Shown one piece after another: positions 1 through 5,617 of a stretch of 9,680 nt of DNA. The position numbers were made by a program, and so were the translations under genes. This DNA is from an uncultured Helicobacteraceae bacterium (GTDB lineage Bacteria; Campylobacterota; Campylobacteria; Campylobacterales; UBA6016): the NCBI GenBank assembly GCA_937973585.1, contig CALJKN010000166.1, positions 1 to 9,680 on the forward strand, written 5' to 3'. Under the pieces are notes generated by a model, which had not been told where the DNA came from, ran no database searches, and saw nothing but the letters and a program-made list of their open reading frames with translations. Each line of letters opens with the position of its first letter. Position 1 is the stretch's first letter.

Positions 1-83
1 ACACTGCTACTTCATGCTCTCGCAATAGCTCCACAATTAAGCTTATCAAAATTATTTTCATCTAATATGGACATTAATATTCC

Positions 84-374
84 TTATTTCCTATTCTTCC
101 AATAATTTGGTTTTCTATTCAGTTGCATAATAGCCAAAATGATTATTTCATCATTTTGTAGGTAGTAGATAACCCCAAAAGGAAATCTAGCGGTTAGGCA
201 TCTTCTGATGTTTCCATCCATTATTTGCCAAGCATTTGGAAAATAAACAATCCTCATGATTGTTTTGTATACTTCATCGGCAAATTCCAAACCCAAATTT
301 TGCCTACACTCTTCATAATAATCTATCGAAGCATTCAACTCTATCTCTGCATCCGGATGAAACAAATATCTCAT
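84..374 (-). CDS. ParE/RelE-family toxin of a type II toxin-antitoxin pair
   Basis: A 96-residue protein with the whole-length pattern of the ParE/RelE superfamily. It has an N-terminal FHPDAEIEL strand-helix start, then IDYYEE, a LGLEFADEV helix, the central PNAW and IRRC segment, the core strand FPFGVIYY, and a C-terminal NRKPNYWKNR tail equivalent to the common HR-P-YW-R ending. Family members are ribosome-dependent mRNA interferases (RelE) or gyrase poisons (ParE); this sequence does not tell which, though the FPFGVIY and P-YW-R features are more ParE-like. Its ATG directly follows the stop of the antitoxin gene (TAGATG, no gap), so the two are translationally coupled. It is full length with no visible damage. 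Toxicity is inferred from family and context. Confidence 0.85.
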   Translation of the reverse strand: MRYLFHPDAEIELNASIDYYEECRQNLGLEFADEVYKTIMRIVYFPNAWQIMDGNIRRCLTARFPFGVIYYLQNDEIIILAIMQLNRKPNYWKNRK

Positions 375-608
375 CTAATTGTTAAATCTTTGCGCTATTT
401 TTCTAAAAACATCATCGCCATCAACTAGCTTTACGCTTGCCGATTCGATTTCAGCCTTTCTTTTGTTTGCTTCAAGTATCCATAAATCATCGATCGACCC
501 ATTGACGGGGTTGATACTGTTTAGAATATTTTCAACTATTTTTGTTTTTATATCTATCGGCAGAATGTCTATCTCATCAAATAGCTGTTGTTGTCTAGCG
601 GCTGTCAT
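375..608 (-). CDS. Addiction-module antitoxin (TIGR02574 / Unstab_antitox type)
   Basis: A 77-residue acidic protein resembling the 'putative addiction module component' family, which pairs with ParE-like toxins. The N-terminal half has a LPIDIKTKIVENILNSI helix matching the family's LP-EER-EL-E-LL-SL pattern. The middle has the DDLWILEANKRKAEIES helix (family form: W--EA-RR--E), and the C-terminus has GDDVFRKIAQRF (family form: eevf-klr). Such antitoxins bind and block the toxin and usually repress their own promoter. The ATG at 608 has an AAAGG SD about 7 nt upstream. An extended -10 box (TGC-TATAAT, 638-646) lies about 30 bp upstream, at the edge of an intergenic repeat copy, and would transcribe antitoxin then toxin. 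Confidence 0.85.
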   Translation of the reverse strand: MTAARQQQLFDEIDILPIDIKTKIVENILNSINPVNGSIDDLWILEANKRKAEIESASVKLVDGDDVFRKIAQRFNN

Positions 609-637
609 GTTGAGCCTTTTGATTTGATTTTTGGTGG

Positions 638-646
638 ATTATAGCA
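638..646 (-). promoter_or_regulatory. Extended -10 promoter for the toxin-antitoxin operon
   Basis: On the minus strand this reads TGC-TATAAT, a perfect extended -10 element about 30 bp upstream of the antitoxin ATG. No convincing -35 box is seen 17 bp further up. The element forms the end of repeat copy 1, so the repeat carries the promoter with it. Confidence 0.6.
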
Positions 647-760
647 TAAAACCTGATTTAGAGAGAGACAGCTTTTTGTTGCCTGTCCCCTTTATCGCTG
701 TTTATTTTTCAAACTCTAATGCAAAGCCAAAAACAGATGGTTTATTCCCAATACCTGACC
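638..760 (-). repeat. Intergenic repeat, copy 1
   Basis: A direct repeat of 1188-1305. The most conserved part is 698-760, which matches 1241-1303 at 62 of 63 positions. The outer part (638-690) is looser but keeps GATTATA-CA-AAAA, GAGAGAG and TTGCCTG-CCC. Read on the minus strand, the conserved part is open as SGIGNKPSVFGFALEFEK followed by TAA, and the only base difference between copies is synonymous (TCT/TCG, Ser). The GGTCAGG and GGGGACAGGC motifs resemble sequences often found flanking IS200-like (Y1/REP-associated) transposases, by recollection only. No transposase is present here. Confidence 0.8.
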
Positions 761-773
761 ACTGCTTTTAGCA

Positions 774-814
774 GATTATATCACAAAAGCGGGTTTTGGA
801 GAGAGGGGGCGGCT
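774..814 (-). repeat. Intergenic repeat, partial middle copy
   Basis: A 41-bp partial copy holding only the promoter-bearing end of the repeat. It reads GATTATATCACAAAAG, then GGGTTTTGGAGAGAGGGG and CGGCT, nearly identical to 1188-1226. On the minus strand it also contains TGA-TATAAT (775-783), an extended -10 box that would fire leftwards through copy 1 towards the toxin-antitoxin operon. Confidence 0.75.
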
Positions 815-818
815 ATGG

Positions 819-920
819 TTATGCTGTTTTCTTGTGATGCCCTTTGCTCATATCAAAAACTATATACAGTACAAAACCGACACTAAGGAGAACAAATATT
901 CCGCCGACTAATTCATACAT
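819..920 (-). CDS. 33-residue single-pass membrane protein (unrecognised)
   Basis: A very short gene found by hand. It encodes 33 residues: a short polar start (MYELVGG), one hydrophobic span of about 17 residues (IFVLLSVGFVLYIVF, residues 8-22), then a basic, His-rich tail (DMSKGHHKKTA), ending in TAA. Support is strong for its size. The ATG at 920 has AGGAG at 928-932 with a 7-nt spacer, and the gene overlaps the last 8 nt of the upstream 83-residue membrane-protein gene in another frame, the layout of a translationally coupled pair. The positive tail suggests N-out/C-in topology. I do not recognise a family; it could be a small subunit or regulator of a membrane complex, possibly with its neighbour. 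Confidence 0.6.
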   Translation of the reverse strand: MYELVGGIFVLLSVGFVLYIVFDMSKGHHKKTA

Positions 921-1164
921 CTTTTATCTCCTCTTCTATACTTTCAAGCTCTATCCAAAATTTGCGCACAGCTAGTCCGAGAGCAACGGTAGCAAAAAAT
1001 CCCAAAGCAACGGCAAATAAAGCTTTTGGCGATACGGAACCGATAAACACACCGTAACCGCTAGCCACCGTACCGCTCAGAGAAGCCACGAGCAACAGAC
1101 TAACAAGTCTAAACGCCTCTCGTCTATTCAAGCTCTTTTCCTTTAGCTCATCTAGCCTGCTCAT
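913..1164 (-). CDS. 83-residue two-span membrane protein (unrecognised)
   Basis: A small integral membrane protein. A charged N-terminus (MSRLDELKEKSLNRREAF, residues 1-18) is followed by a first hydrophobic span (RLVSLLLVASLSGTVASGYGVF, about 19-40), a short turn around GSVSPK, a second span (ALFAVALGFFATVALGLAV, about 48-67), then an acidic amphipathic tail ending ESIEEEIKDV. Both ends should lie in the cytoplasm. I chose the ATG at 1164 because AAAGG lies about 6 nt upstream. An in-frame ATG at 1179 would sit almost on the predicted transcription start of the TATAAT at 1189-1194 and has no SD. The coding sequence is visibly richer in G and C than its surroundings. It overlaps the 33-residue gene downstream. 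Function unknown. Confidence 0.6.
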   Translation of the reverse strand: MSRLDELKEKSLNRREAFRLVSLLLVASLSGTVASGYGVFIGSVSPKALFAVALGFFATVALGLAVRKFWIELESIEEEIKDV

Positions 1165-1187
1165 TTTGTGCCTTTGCATATTTCGGA

Positions 1188-1305
1188 GATTATATCACAA
1201 AAGTAGGTTTTGGAGAGAGGGGCGGCTTTTATTGCCTGCCCTGTTTATTTTTCAAACTCTAATGCAAAGCCAAAAACCGATGGTTTATTCCCAATACCTG
1301 ACCCC
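1188..1305 (-). repeat. Intergenic repeat, copy 2
   Basis: The best-preserved copy of the repeat also present at 638-760 and, in part, at 774-814. Its left end contains the promoter of the small membrane-protein pair and its right end carries GGGGTCAGG on the minus strand. Here the open frame SGIGNKPSVFGFALEFEK is preceded directly by TAG-GGG, so no complete protein can be encoded by this copy. Confidence 0.8.
1189..1197 (-). promoter_or_regulatory. Extended -10 promoter for the small membrane-protein pair
   Basis: Minus-strand TGA-TATAAT, 24 bp upstream of the chosen ATG at 1164. Transcription should start near 1182, which supports 1164 over 1179 as the start codon. No good -35 box is evident. 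Confidence 0.6.
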
Positions 1306-1314
1306 TATTTTTTG

Positions 1315-1345
1315 TATAATTCCACTCTTCATTGGCATAGCCAAT
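1315..1345 (+). promoter_or_regulatory. -10 box and leader of the broken tRNA-Ser gene
   Basis: A perfect TATAAT at 1315-1320 lies about 49 bp upstream of the tRNA fragment. Its predicted transcript leader contains a perfect 6-bp inverted repeat with a 3-nt loop (ATTGGC-ATA-GCCAAT, 1331-1345). The promoter of the old tRNA gene therefore appears intact although the gene body is truncated. Confidence 0.5.
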
Positions 1346-1368
1346 AAAAGCAACAGCTACGTTTTCAT

Positions 1369-1409
1369 GGGCAGGTGTCCGAGTGGTTGAAGGAGCACGC
1401 CTGGAACGC
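1369..1409 (+). pseudogene. tRNA-Ser(GGA) 5' half, truncated in the anticodon stem
   Basis: The sequence is a clear 5' half of a class II serine tRNA. It has the acceptor strand GGGCAGG (1369-1375), TG, D-stem TCC/GGA around GAGTGGTTGAA, anticodon stem CACGC and loop CTGGAAC (1401-1407, anticodon GGA). Two bases of the 3' anticodon stem (GC, 1408-1409) follow, and then pairing fails: TCA replaces the expected GTG. No variable arm, T arm or CCTGCCC-GCCA end follows. The break next to the anticodon loop is where many tyrosine recombinases cross over in tRNA genes, so I read 1409/1410 as a probable element junction. It is not a copy of the intact tRNA at 6396-6483; about seven of 41 positions differ. 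Confidence 0.75.
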
Positions 1410-1585
1410 TCAATATTGTATCTTGACATTTCCAGACACATATAGACACACCACCACGAATAAACGCTTCAAAAGCACTTCCTTACAGACATATATAGAA
1501 CTAGCAAGAAATCTTAGTAAGCACATACTTAGCACAGGTCTTTGCTTCCCAAATACCAAACCTTCATATTGCTGTAAGATATCAT
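1410..1585. other. Gene-free junction-proximal stretch
   Basis: No gene is supported between the tRNA fragment and the sigma-like gene. The sequence contains short near-repeats of AGACACA/ACAGACA (about 1433-1490), which could be integrase arm sites or chance. A 71-codon minus-strand frame covers the region but has no SD and an unconvincing composition. Confidence 0.4.
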
Positions 1586-1906
1586 TTATAGATTCATATA
1601 TGCTTTCAAAGCTCTGCCATAGCATGGGTGTTTGATTTTCTTTAGTGCTTGAATCTCCAATTGCCTCACTCTTTCTCTAGTTACTCCTAGGATGCTGGCA
1701 ATCTCTTGCAGGGTGTGCTCCCCTTGTGGATAAGCTCTGCAATGACTTTCAATCCTAGAAATATCACGGCAAATATTGAGCCATGCACTTTCTAGCCATA
1801 CTTTATCTGATTGTTGAATTTTAACCATACCATCAGAGTCTTTTTGCAGTAGTTCTTGAATGTGTAGTTTTTCGGCATTTAGCCTATCAATCATTGGATG
1901 TACCAT
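1586..1906 (-). CDS. Sigma-70 region 4.2-only DNA-binding protein
   Basis: A 106-residue protein. Residues about 64-94 form a sigma-70 region 4.2 helix-turn-helix (HTLQEIASILGVTRERVR, then QLEIQALKKIKHP). The match to housekeeping sigma factors runs to the end: after the KKIKHP motif, both this protein and RpoD end in a helix of equal length. The first 60 or so residues are a helical, unrecognised region; regions 2 and 3 and the usual LTxRE region 4.1 motif are missing. It therefore cannot be a complete sigma factor. It could bind -35-like DNA or the RNA polymerase beta-flap, acting as an activator, anti-sigma or competitor. AAGGGG lies about 6 nt before the ATG. A palindrome (1954-1968) followed after 11 bp by TAAACT (1937-1942) forms its promoter. 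Confidence 0.75.
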   Translation of the reverse strand: MVHPMIDRLNAEKLHIQELLQKDSDGMVKIQQSDKVWLESAWLNICRDISRIESHCRAYPQGEHTLQEIASILGVTRERVRQLEIQALKKIKHPCYGRALKAYMNL

Positions 1907-1953
1907 CTCAAACCCCTTAATAATCGGATAAGGTTTAGTTTATCTAATCAAGT

Positions 1954-1968
1954 GGACATAAAGTGTCT
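1954..1968 (-). promoter_or_regulatory. Regulon palindrome 1, promoter of the sigma-like gene
   Basis: GGACATAAAGTGTCT, a GACA-N5-TGTC palindrome. On the minus strand it is followed after exactly 11 bp by the -10-like TAAACT (1937-1942), placing the start of transcription near 1930, about 24 nt before the ATG. The 19-mer around it differs from the one at palindrome 3 (opposite orientation) at one base. Confidence 0.8.
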
Positions 1969-1991
1969 TTTTATTTATGTAAAGTTTAACA

Positions 1992-3320
1992 CTATTTCTT
2001 TCTATCAATAAGCATTTCTATCCACTCTCTAACACTTGTAACAACACCATTTACTATCTCAATTTCAACTATATTAGTCATGCTGTTTCGCAAAGTTATT
2101 GAGCCATTGAACCATTCAGCAGGCACTCTCTTTTTATCACAATAACTTTGGTTTTTGTCGAGTTTCATTAGCTGTATTTTTAATTGTGTATAGGCTTCGT
2201 ATTTTTTGGAAAGTGCGTTATCCAAGCCGTGTTGCGTTTCGTAGTCTTCCATCTCCTTGAGGCTTCCATATTTTTCTTCAAAATCTGCCACGAGTATTTG
2301 TTTTTGTTTTTCAATCTCCATGTATTGAGGTGAAAATTCTGGCTTAGCTTCACCTAGTAACTGGTCTATAGAGTGCACCATTGGGCGTTTCGACTCAAGT
2401 GACAATAAATATAATTTTTCGCCCTCAATTTCCCATTCGCAGTTCAAATCCAAATGGGTCAAGGCAATGTCAAATCCACAAATATCAAAGTATTGAGTGA
2501 GATTGTTTTTCTTGATTATTTCGTATAGCGGAGAGCTAATGTAGTTATCATCTGTGTCATAAGAATAATGACTATGTTTTATTTGTCTGAGACTGTATTT
2601 TTCTCCATTATAAACTACCAAATCGAATCCAATTCTATTCCATTGGCGCTTGAGAGCTTTGTCAGATATGGCTATAAGTCCTTGAGAATGAGCTTCTTTT
2701 AGCCACCACTTGAAATCTTTCACATCTGCAAAGAAGTCACTAGCATAGTATTTGTCATCATTTTCGTAGTAAATTTTATTTGGCACTCCGTACTCTGCTA
2801 TATATAGCATCGCATCCCTGTATGAGCCCACTGTCATTGACTCTTTTGTTGAGGCTTGTTTTGTGTCTGAAATATATAAAGTGCTACATTTGCCCCATTT
2901 TGGGTCAAATTCCAAATCCCACTCGCCTCGCCAATTACTCCATAGATTTCCAAGCAATTTAAGAGCTTGCTGTTGTGTGATTGTCCACAATACAATATCA
3001 TAGGCTTTTGGGTGCCCATTTCCATCTTCATAGTGGTCGCATATCATTTTATAATCATCAGAATCCATTTCGATATCAATGAGATATGAGCCACTACTTA
3101 GATGTATGATTCTATTGTTTGGCAGATTGTCGCTCATCCATTTGTCAAATTTTGCTTGCGAATCGGATGCCTCTAAGTGTTCTGTTTGGGAATCAGTCAC
3201 TATCTCAGCACCTGCACCTTGGAGTGCCTTGATATTTTCATCTGTTCCAAATGTAACAATCAAACTAGGTTTTAGTCTACAAAGCGTAATCATCTCTGCT
3301 TTTTCAATTGTCATTGGCAT
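1992..3320 (-). CDS. Unrecognised 442-residue cytoplasmic protein
   Basis: I do not recognise this protein. It has no signal peptide or membrane span. Residues 1-150 mix short strands and helices with many acidic and aromatic residues. Residues about 190-250 contain an aromatic-rich stretch (YYASDFFADVKDFKWWL) followed by a basic segment. Residues about 335-400 are charged and helical, likely coiled coil (from QYMEIEKQKQ to LKIQLMKLDKN). The C-terminus is a compact strand-rich piece containing VPAEWFNGSITLR. AAGGA lies 6 nt before the first ATG. It has its own promoter: palindrome 2 (3356-3370), 11 bp, then TATGAT (3339-3344). The gap to the upstream WYL gene is only 49 bp, so readthrough from the HD-WYL operon is also likely. 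Shared control suggests it is a working part of the same system. Confidence 0.7.
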   Translation of the reverse strand: MPMTIEKAEMITLCRLKPSLIVTFGTDENIKALQGAGAEIVTDSQTEHLEASDSQAKFDKWMSDNLPNNRIIHLSSGSYLIDIEMDSDDYKMICDHYEDGNGHPKAYDIVLWTITQQQALKLLGNLWSNWRGEWDLEFDPKWGKCSTLYISDTKQASTKESMTVGSYRDAMLYIAEYGVPNKIYYENDDKYYASDFFADVKDFKWWLKEAHSQGLIAISDKALKRQWNRIGFDLVVYNGEKYSLRQIKHSHYSYDTDDNYISSPLYEIIKKNNLTQYFDICGFDIALTHLDLNCEWEIEGEKLYLLSLESKRPMVHSIDQLLGEAKPEFSPQYMEIEKQKQILVADFEEKYGSLKEMEDYETQHGLDNALSKKYEAYTQLKIQLMKLDKNQSYCDKKRVPAEWFNGSITLRNSMTNIVEIEIVNGVVTSVREWIEMLIDRKK

Positions 3321-3355
3321 TTCAATTCCTTTTTTAAAATCATAACAAACAAACT

Positions 3356-3370
3356 GGACATTAAATGTCT
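3356..3370 (-). promoter_or_regulatory. Regulon palindrome 2, promoter of the 442-residue protein gene
   Basis: GGACATTAAATGTCT. Its last base is the first base of the WYL gene's TGA stop. On the minus strand, 11 bp separate it from TATGAT (3339-3344), giving a leader of about 12 nt that contains just the SD. Confidence 0.8.
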
Positions 3371-4290
3371 CATTGTGAAATTTCTTTCAAATACTCCTGT
3401 ATCATCTGTCTAAAATCATCCGCCAGCCATTTTGGTTCAACAATCTTCACCAGTGGCATATAGAGTTGGACTACCTTGAGTATCTCCATCTCATGCGTAG
3501 CTTCTACTGTTATCTCGGCGCTCTGATCTGGGTATCTAGCTGTAAAGATTTGAGACTTCATCGGTTTTCGCTCAAAGTATGTGACAATATCTTTTTCGAG
3601 AAATAGCCTAACAGTAAACGGCTCTTTGTTTAGTGTAAACCAAATTGAATTTGCATTTGCCAGCCCTGCTTCAAGCTCTTTTGGAATTTCAAAACTGCCA
3701 CTTAGCGCTTCTATATTTTTGATGGTTTTTAGGTGAAATTTTTTGAATGTATCTTTGCTCTTGGTATCAAGCGCCAATAGATACCAAAAGCCCTCAAAGA
3801 ATGCGAGTTTTAGAGGTTTTAATTCAAAACTACGGCTTTTATAGCTGCATTTGATAGGGGCTCTATTTTTTATGGCGTTTTCGAGTTTTTCAAATGTTTC
3901 TAGGTGTTCTGGGTTTAGTGCTTCACTGTCTAAGTTTGCATATATTGGGTGATTTAGCCCCGATGATATTTGCTCTATTAGGTTGTGAGCTTTCATATAA
4001 AACTGTCTGCCAGCACCTTTTGCTAGTTCGTCCAATATCCCAAGAATGATTTTTTCATCACTTTTTAAATCATCCTCAGCTCTCATTTTGTCGATTTTCC
4101 AGCTTCTGCCAGTGCAAACGGCACCTAGGGGAGCGAGCACTTCATGAAGGTCTCTTTGGATTGTTTTTGTACTGACTCCAAGCTCTTTTGATAGCTCTGT
4201 GATGGTAGCCTCTGACTTGTAAAGTCTCTCGTAAATATATGTTATGCGCTCTAGTTTGTTATTTTGTATAAACTTTGCACTGTTAATCAT
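3370..4290 (-). CDS. WYL-domain transcriptional regulator (HTH_11 + WYL)
   Basis: A 306-residue regulator with the standard three-part build. The N-terminal winged HTH (residues 13-66) has the DeoR/HTH_11-like core ATITELSKELGVSTKTIQRD. The WYL domain (about 130-205) holds the family signature around LKPLKLAFFEGFWYLLALD (W169-Y170-L171), and the C-terminal WCX-like extension (about 215-306) contains the IVTYFERKP and VQLYMPLVKIVEP segments. WYL proteins sense a ligand, often thought to be nucleic acid or nucleotide, and include the BrxR and CapW repressors of BREX and CBASS defence systems. The start overlaps the HD gene by 8 nt, so the two are translated together. It is the only dimer-type DNA-binding protein within the palindrome-controlled block and so the best candidate to bind GGACA-N5-TGTCC, including at its own operon (5558-5572). 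Confidence 0.88.
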   Translation of the reverse strand: MINSAKFIQNNKLERITYIYERLYKSEATITELSKELGVSTKTIQRDLHEVLAPLGAVCTGRSWKIDKMRAEDDLKSDEKIILGILDELAKGAGRQFYMKAHNLIEQISSGLNHPIYANLDSEALNPEHLETFEKLENAIKNRAPIKCSYKSRSFELKPLKLAFFEGFWYLLALDTKSKDTFKKFHLKTIKNIEALSGSFEIPKELEAGLANANSIWFTLNKEPFTVRLFLEKDIVTYFERKPMKSQIFTARYPDQSAEITVEATHEMEILKVVQLYMPLVKIVEPKWLADDFRQMIQEYLKEISQ

Positions 4291-5506
4291 TTAGGCACCT
4301 TGCGTACTCTTCATACGCCCTGCCATAATCTACGCCTAAAATTGCAAGTTTCTTGTTTTTATCAAGCATTTGCGAGATTGCATTTGTCAAATGTGTTGAC
4401 TTGATTCCATGTTTTACAGATACGCATGCCTCAAAGTATGCCGAGAGCTTGTCGCAAGCATTTATTATTGAGCCGTCTATTGGCTCATAACTATTGTCAT
4501 TGTATGCATTGTGCAATGTATCTGCATTTTCAAGATGCTTGATTTCGCCGTTGACTTTTATTTTATCGGCAAACTCATCGACGACAATATATTTTATTCT
4601 ATCCCTTAGTGGATATGGACAAATAGGCAGTAGTTCTTCTTCAATAAGTGTTAGCTCTATACCTTTTATCAGCTCATCTAGCCCCTCAACATTTCTTTTT
4701 ATCGGAGAGATAATATCCCTTGTAAGCACTTCTGGGAGGTCGTGAAATAGTCCTCCAAAGAATGAGTTGACCACTCTGGCACTACAGGCGCTAGGTATGC
4801 TTTTGAGGGAAAGGAAAGAGAGTGTGGCGGTTATAAACATATGCCCCATAACTGATGTCTCTGGCGTTCTTGGTGTGCTTGTCCATCTTTTTTGAAATCT
4901 TAGTCTGCCCAGCAAATCAATGAGTGCATGAGCTTTTTTACCCATTGATACCTTTTGAACACTTATCAAAGAGTAGTGCTCTTCCATCTCATCTTCGAGG
5001 GCTTTTTGGGTCTCTTGGAAGCCATAGACATTTGCATTTTGGGGAGCTATTATCGACAACTCATATCTACTTGATAGATAGTGTGCTGCCCTTAGTATCT
5101 TTTTCTCTATCGAGTTTTGACCACTTGTTAGCAAATACTCTTTCATATTTTCGCCAAATACATCATAAAGCGCTGGCGCCCTCTTGGATAGTTCGGATAG
5201 CGACCATTCATGCAATTGTCTTGCGTTTGAGTCCAGAAGTCTTCTGAATATTGGTGGCTTAATATCTGTAAGTAGAGTCCTTTCAAAGAACTCAAACAAT
5301 ATGCCTTCAATCAATTTTTGCTCGTCTATTTGAGCGCCAGCATCTTTTTCTAACCCTGCCAAGATAAATGCAATAACAGCTTTGTGCGACTGCTTGTCAA
5401 GCTCGCTTAATCCAATTGGCGGTCTTATGAACTCATTCCATCTCTGAATGTGCGCAGATTCAAATAGAAAATCAATCGTGGATGGTTGTAGTAAATTTGA
5501 ATTCAT
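4283..5506 (-). CDS. Tandem HD-domain protein, YfbR/HDDC2-like nucleotidase
   Basis: A 407-residue protein with two related halves. The C-terminal half (about 195-360) keeps every key position of 5'-deoxynucleotidase YfbR: R207-W208 (nucleotide contact), H222 in SVMGHMF, H255-D256 with E259 in FHDLPEVLTRD, D264, SPIK, and the last metal ligand D352 in CDKLSAYFEA. It should hydrolyse deoxynucleoside monophosphates or a related nucleotide. The N-terminal half (about 10-90) has the same frame (R22-W23, H41, TDIKPPIF), but its HD pair is replaced by E72-F73, so it is probably regulatory. I reject the upstream GTG at 5563: it lies in the operator, upstream of the predicted -10. The ATG at 5506 has AGGAG 5 nt away. 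Promoter: palindrome 3, 11 bp, TATGAT (5541-5546). It is the first gene of the HD-WYL operon. Confidence 0.82.
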   Translation of the reverse strand: MNSNLLQPSTIDFLFESAHIQRWNEFIRPPIGLSELDKQSHKAVIAFILAGLEKDAGAQIDEQKLIEGILFEFFERTLLTDIKPPIFRRLLDSNARQLHEWSLSELSKRAPALYDVFGENMKEYLLTSGQNSIEKKILRAAHYLSSRYELSIIAPQNANVYGFQETQKALEDEMEEHYSLISVQKVSMGKKAHALIDLLGRLRFQKRWTSTPRTPETSVMGHMFITATLSFLSLKSIPSACSARVVNSFFGGLFHDLPEVLTRDIISPIKRNVEGLDELIKGIELTLIEEELLPICPYPLRDRIKYIVVDEFADKIKVNGEIKHLENADTLHNAYNDNSYEPIDGSIINACDKLSAYFEACVSVKHGIKSTHLTNAISQMLDKNKKLAILGVDYGRAYEEYARCLND

Positions 5507-5557
5507 GCCTTCTCCTGTGAGCGTTTTTAAAGTATTTAAAATCATAGATAATTTATA

Positions 5558-5572
5558 AGACACTATATGTCC
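5558..5572. promoter_or_regulatory. Regulon palindrome 3, shared by divergent HD-WYL and LRR promoters
   Basis: AGACACTATATGTCC (minus strand GGACATATAGTGTCT). It serves both directions with the same geometry: 11 bp to TATGAT (5541-5546) leftwards for HD-WYL, and 11 bp to TAAAAT (5584-5589) rightwards for the LRR gene. One bound dimer could control both. Confidence 0.85.
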
Positions 5573-5617
5573 ACTTTATAGCATAAAATCACTTTGCACA
5601 TTGTACAAAGGATTTTT

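Noticed and set aside
1..74. A minus-strand ATG at 74 with AAGGA just after the toxin stop, suggesting a third gene in the toxin-antitoxin operon.
   Set aside because: It stops after 20 codons. A second frame from an ATG at 61 stays open to the window edge but has no SD. A frameshift or sequence error could join them, but the evidence is too thin.
69..83. GGACATTAATATTCC, a possible fifth regulon palindrome.
   Set aside because: The right arm (ATTCC) matches only three of five bases, the GACA-N5-TGTC core is absent, it lies outside the element and does not precede a supported gene.
1211..1226. Similarity of the repeat's GGAGAGAGGGG to the 3' end of tRNA-Ser at 6396, as a possible attachment-site duplicate.
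   Set aside because: The match is short, G/A-rich and imperfect, and the repeat is present three times outside the element. It does not extend into the T arm.
1235..1241. CCTGCCC, complementary to the acceptor strand of the tRNA fragment, as a possible displaced tRNA 3' end.
   Set aside because: It is not followed by NCCA and lies within the intergenic repeat with no T arm nearby. The match is chance.
1410..1625. A 71-codon minus-strand frame that could be read as a frameshifted extension of the sigma-like protein.
   Set aside because: The sigma-like protein already ends like RpoD, with a tail of equal length after the KIKHP motif, so no extension is missing. The frame has no SD and a poor composition.
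5507..5563. An upstream GTG start giving the HD protein 19 extra residues.
   Set aside because: This GTG lies inside palindrome 3 and upstream of the predicted -10 box (5541-5546), so it would not be transcribed. The ATG at 5506 has a strong SD.
5594..5617. An upstream TTG start for the LRR protein.
   Set aside because: It coincides with the predicted transcription start near 5596 and has no SD. The ATG at 5618 has AAAGGA at the right distance.
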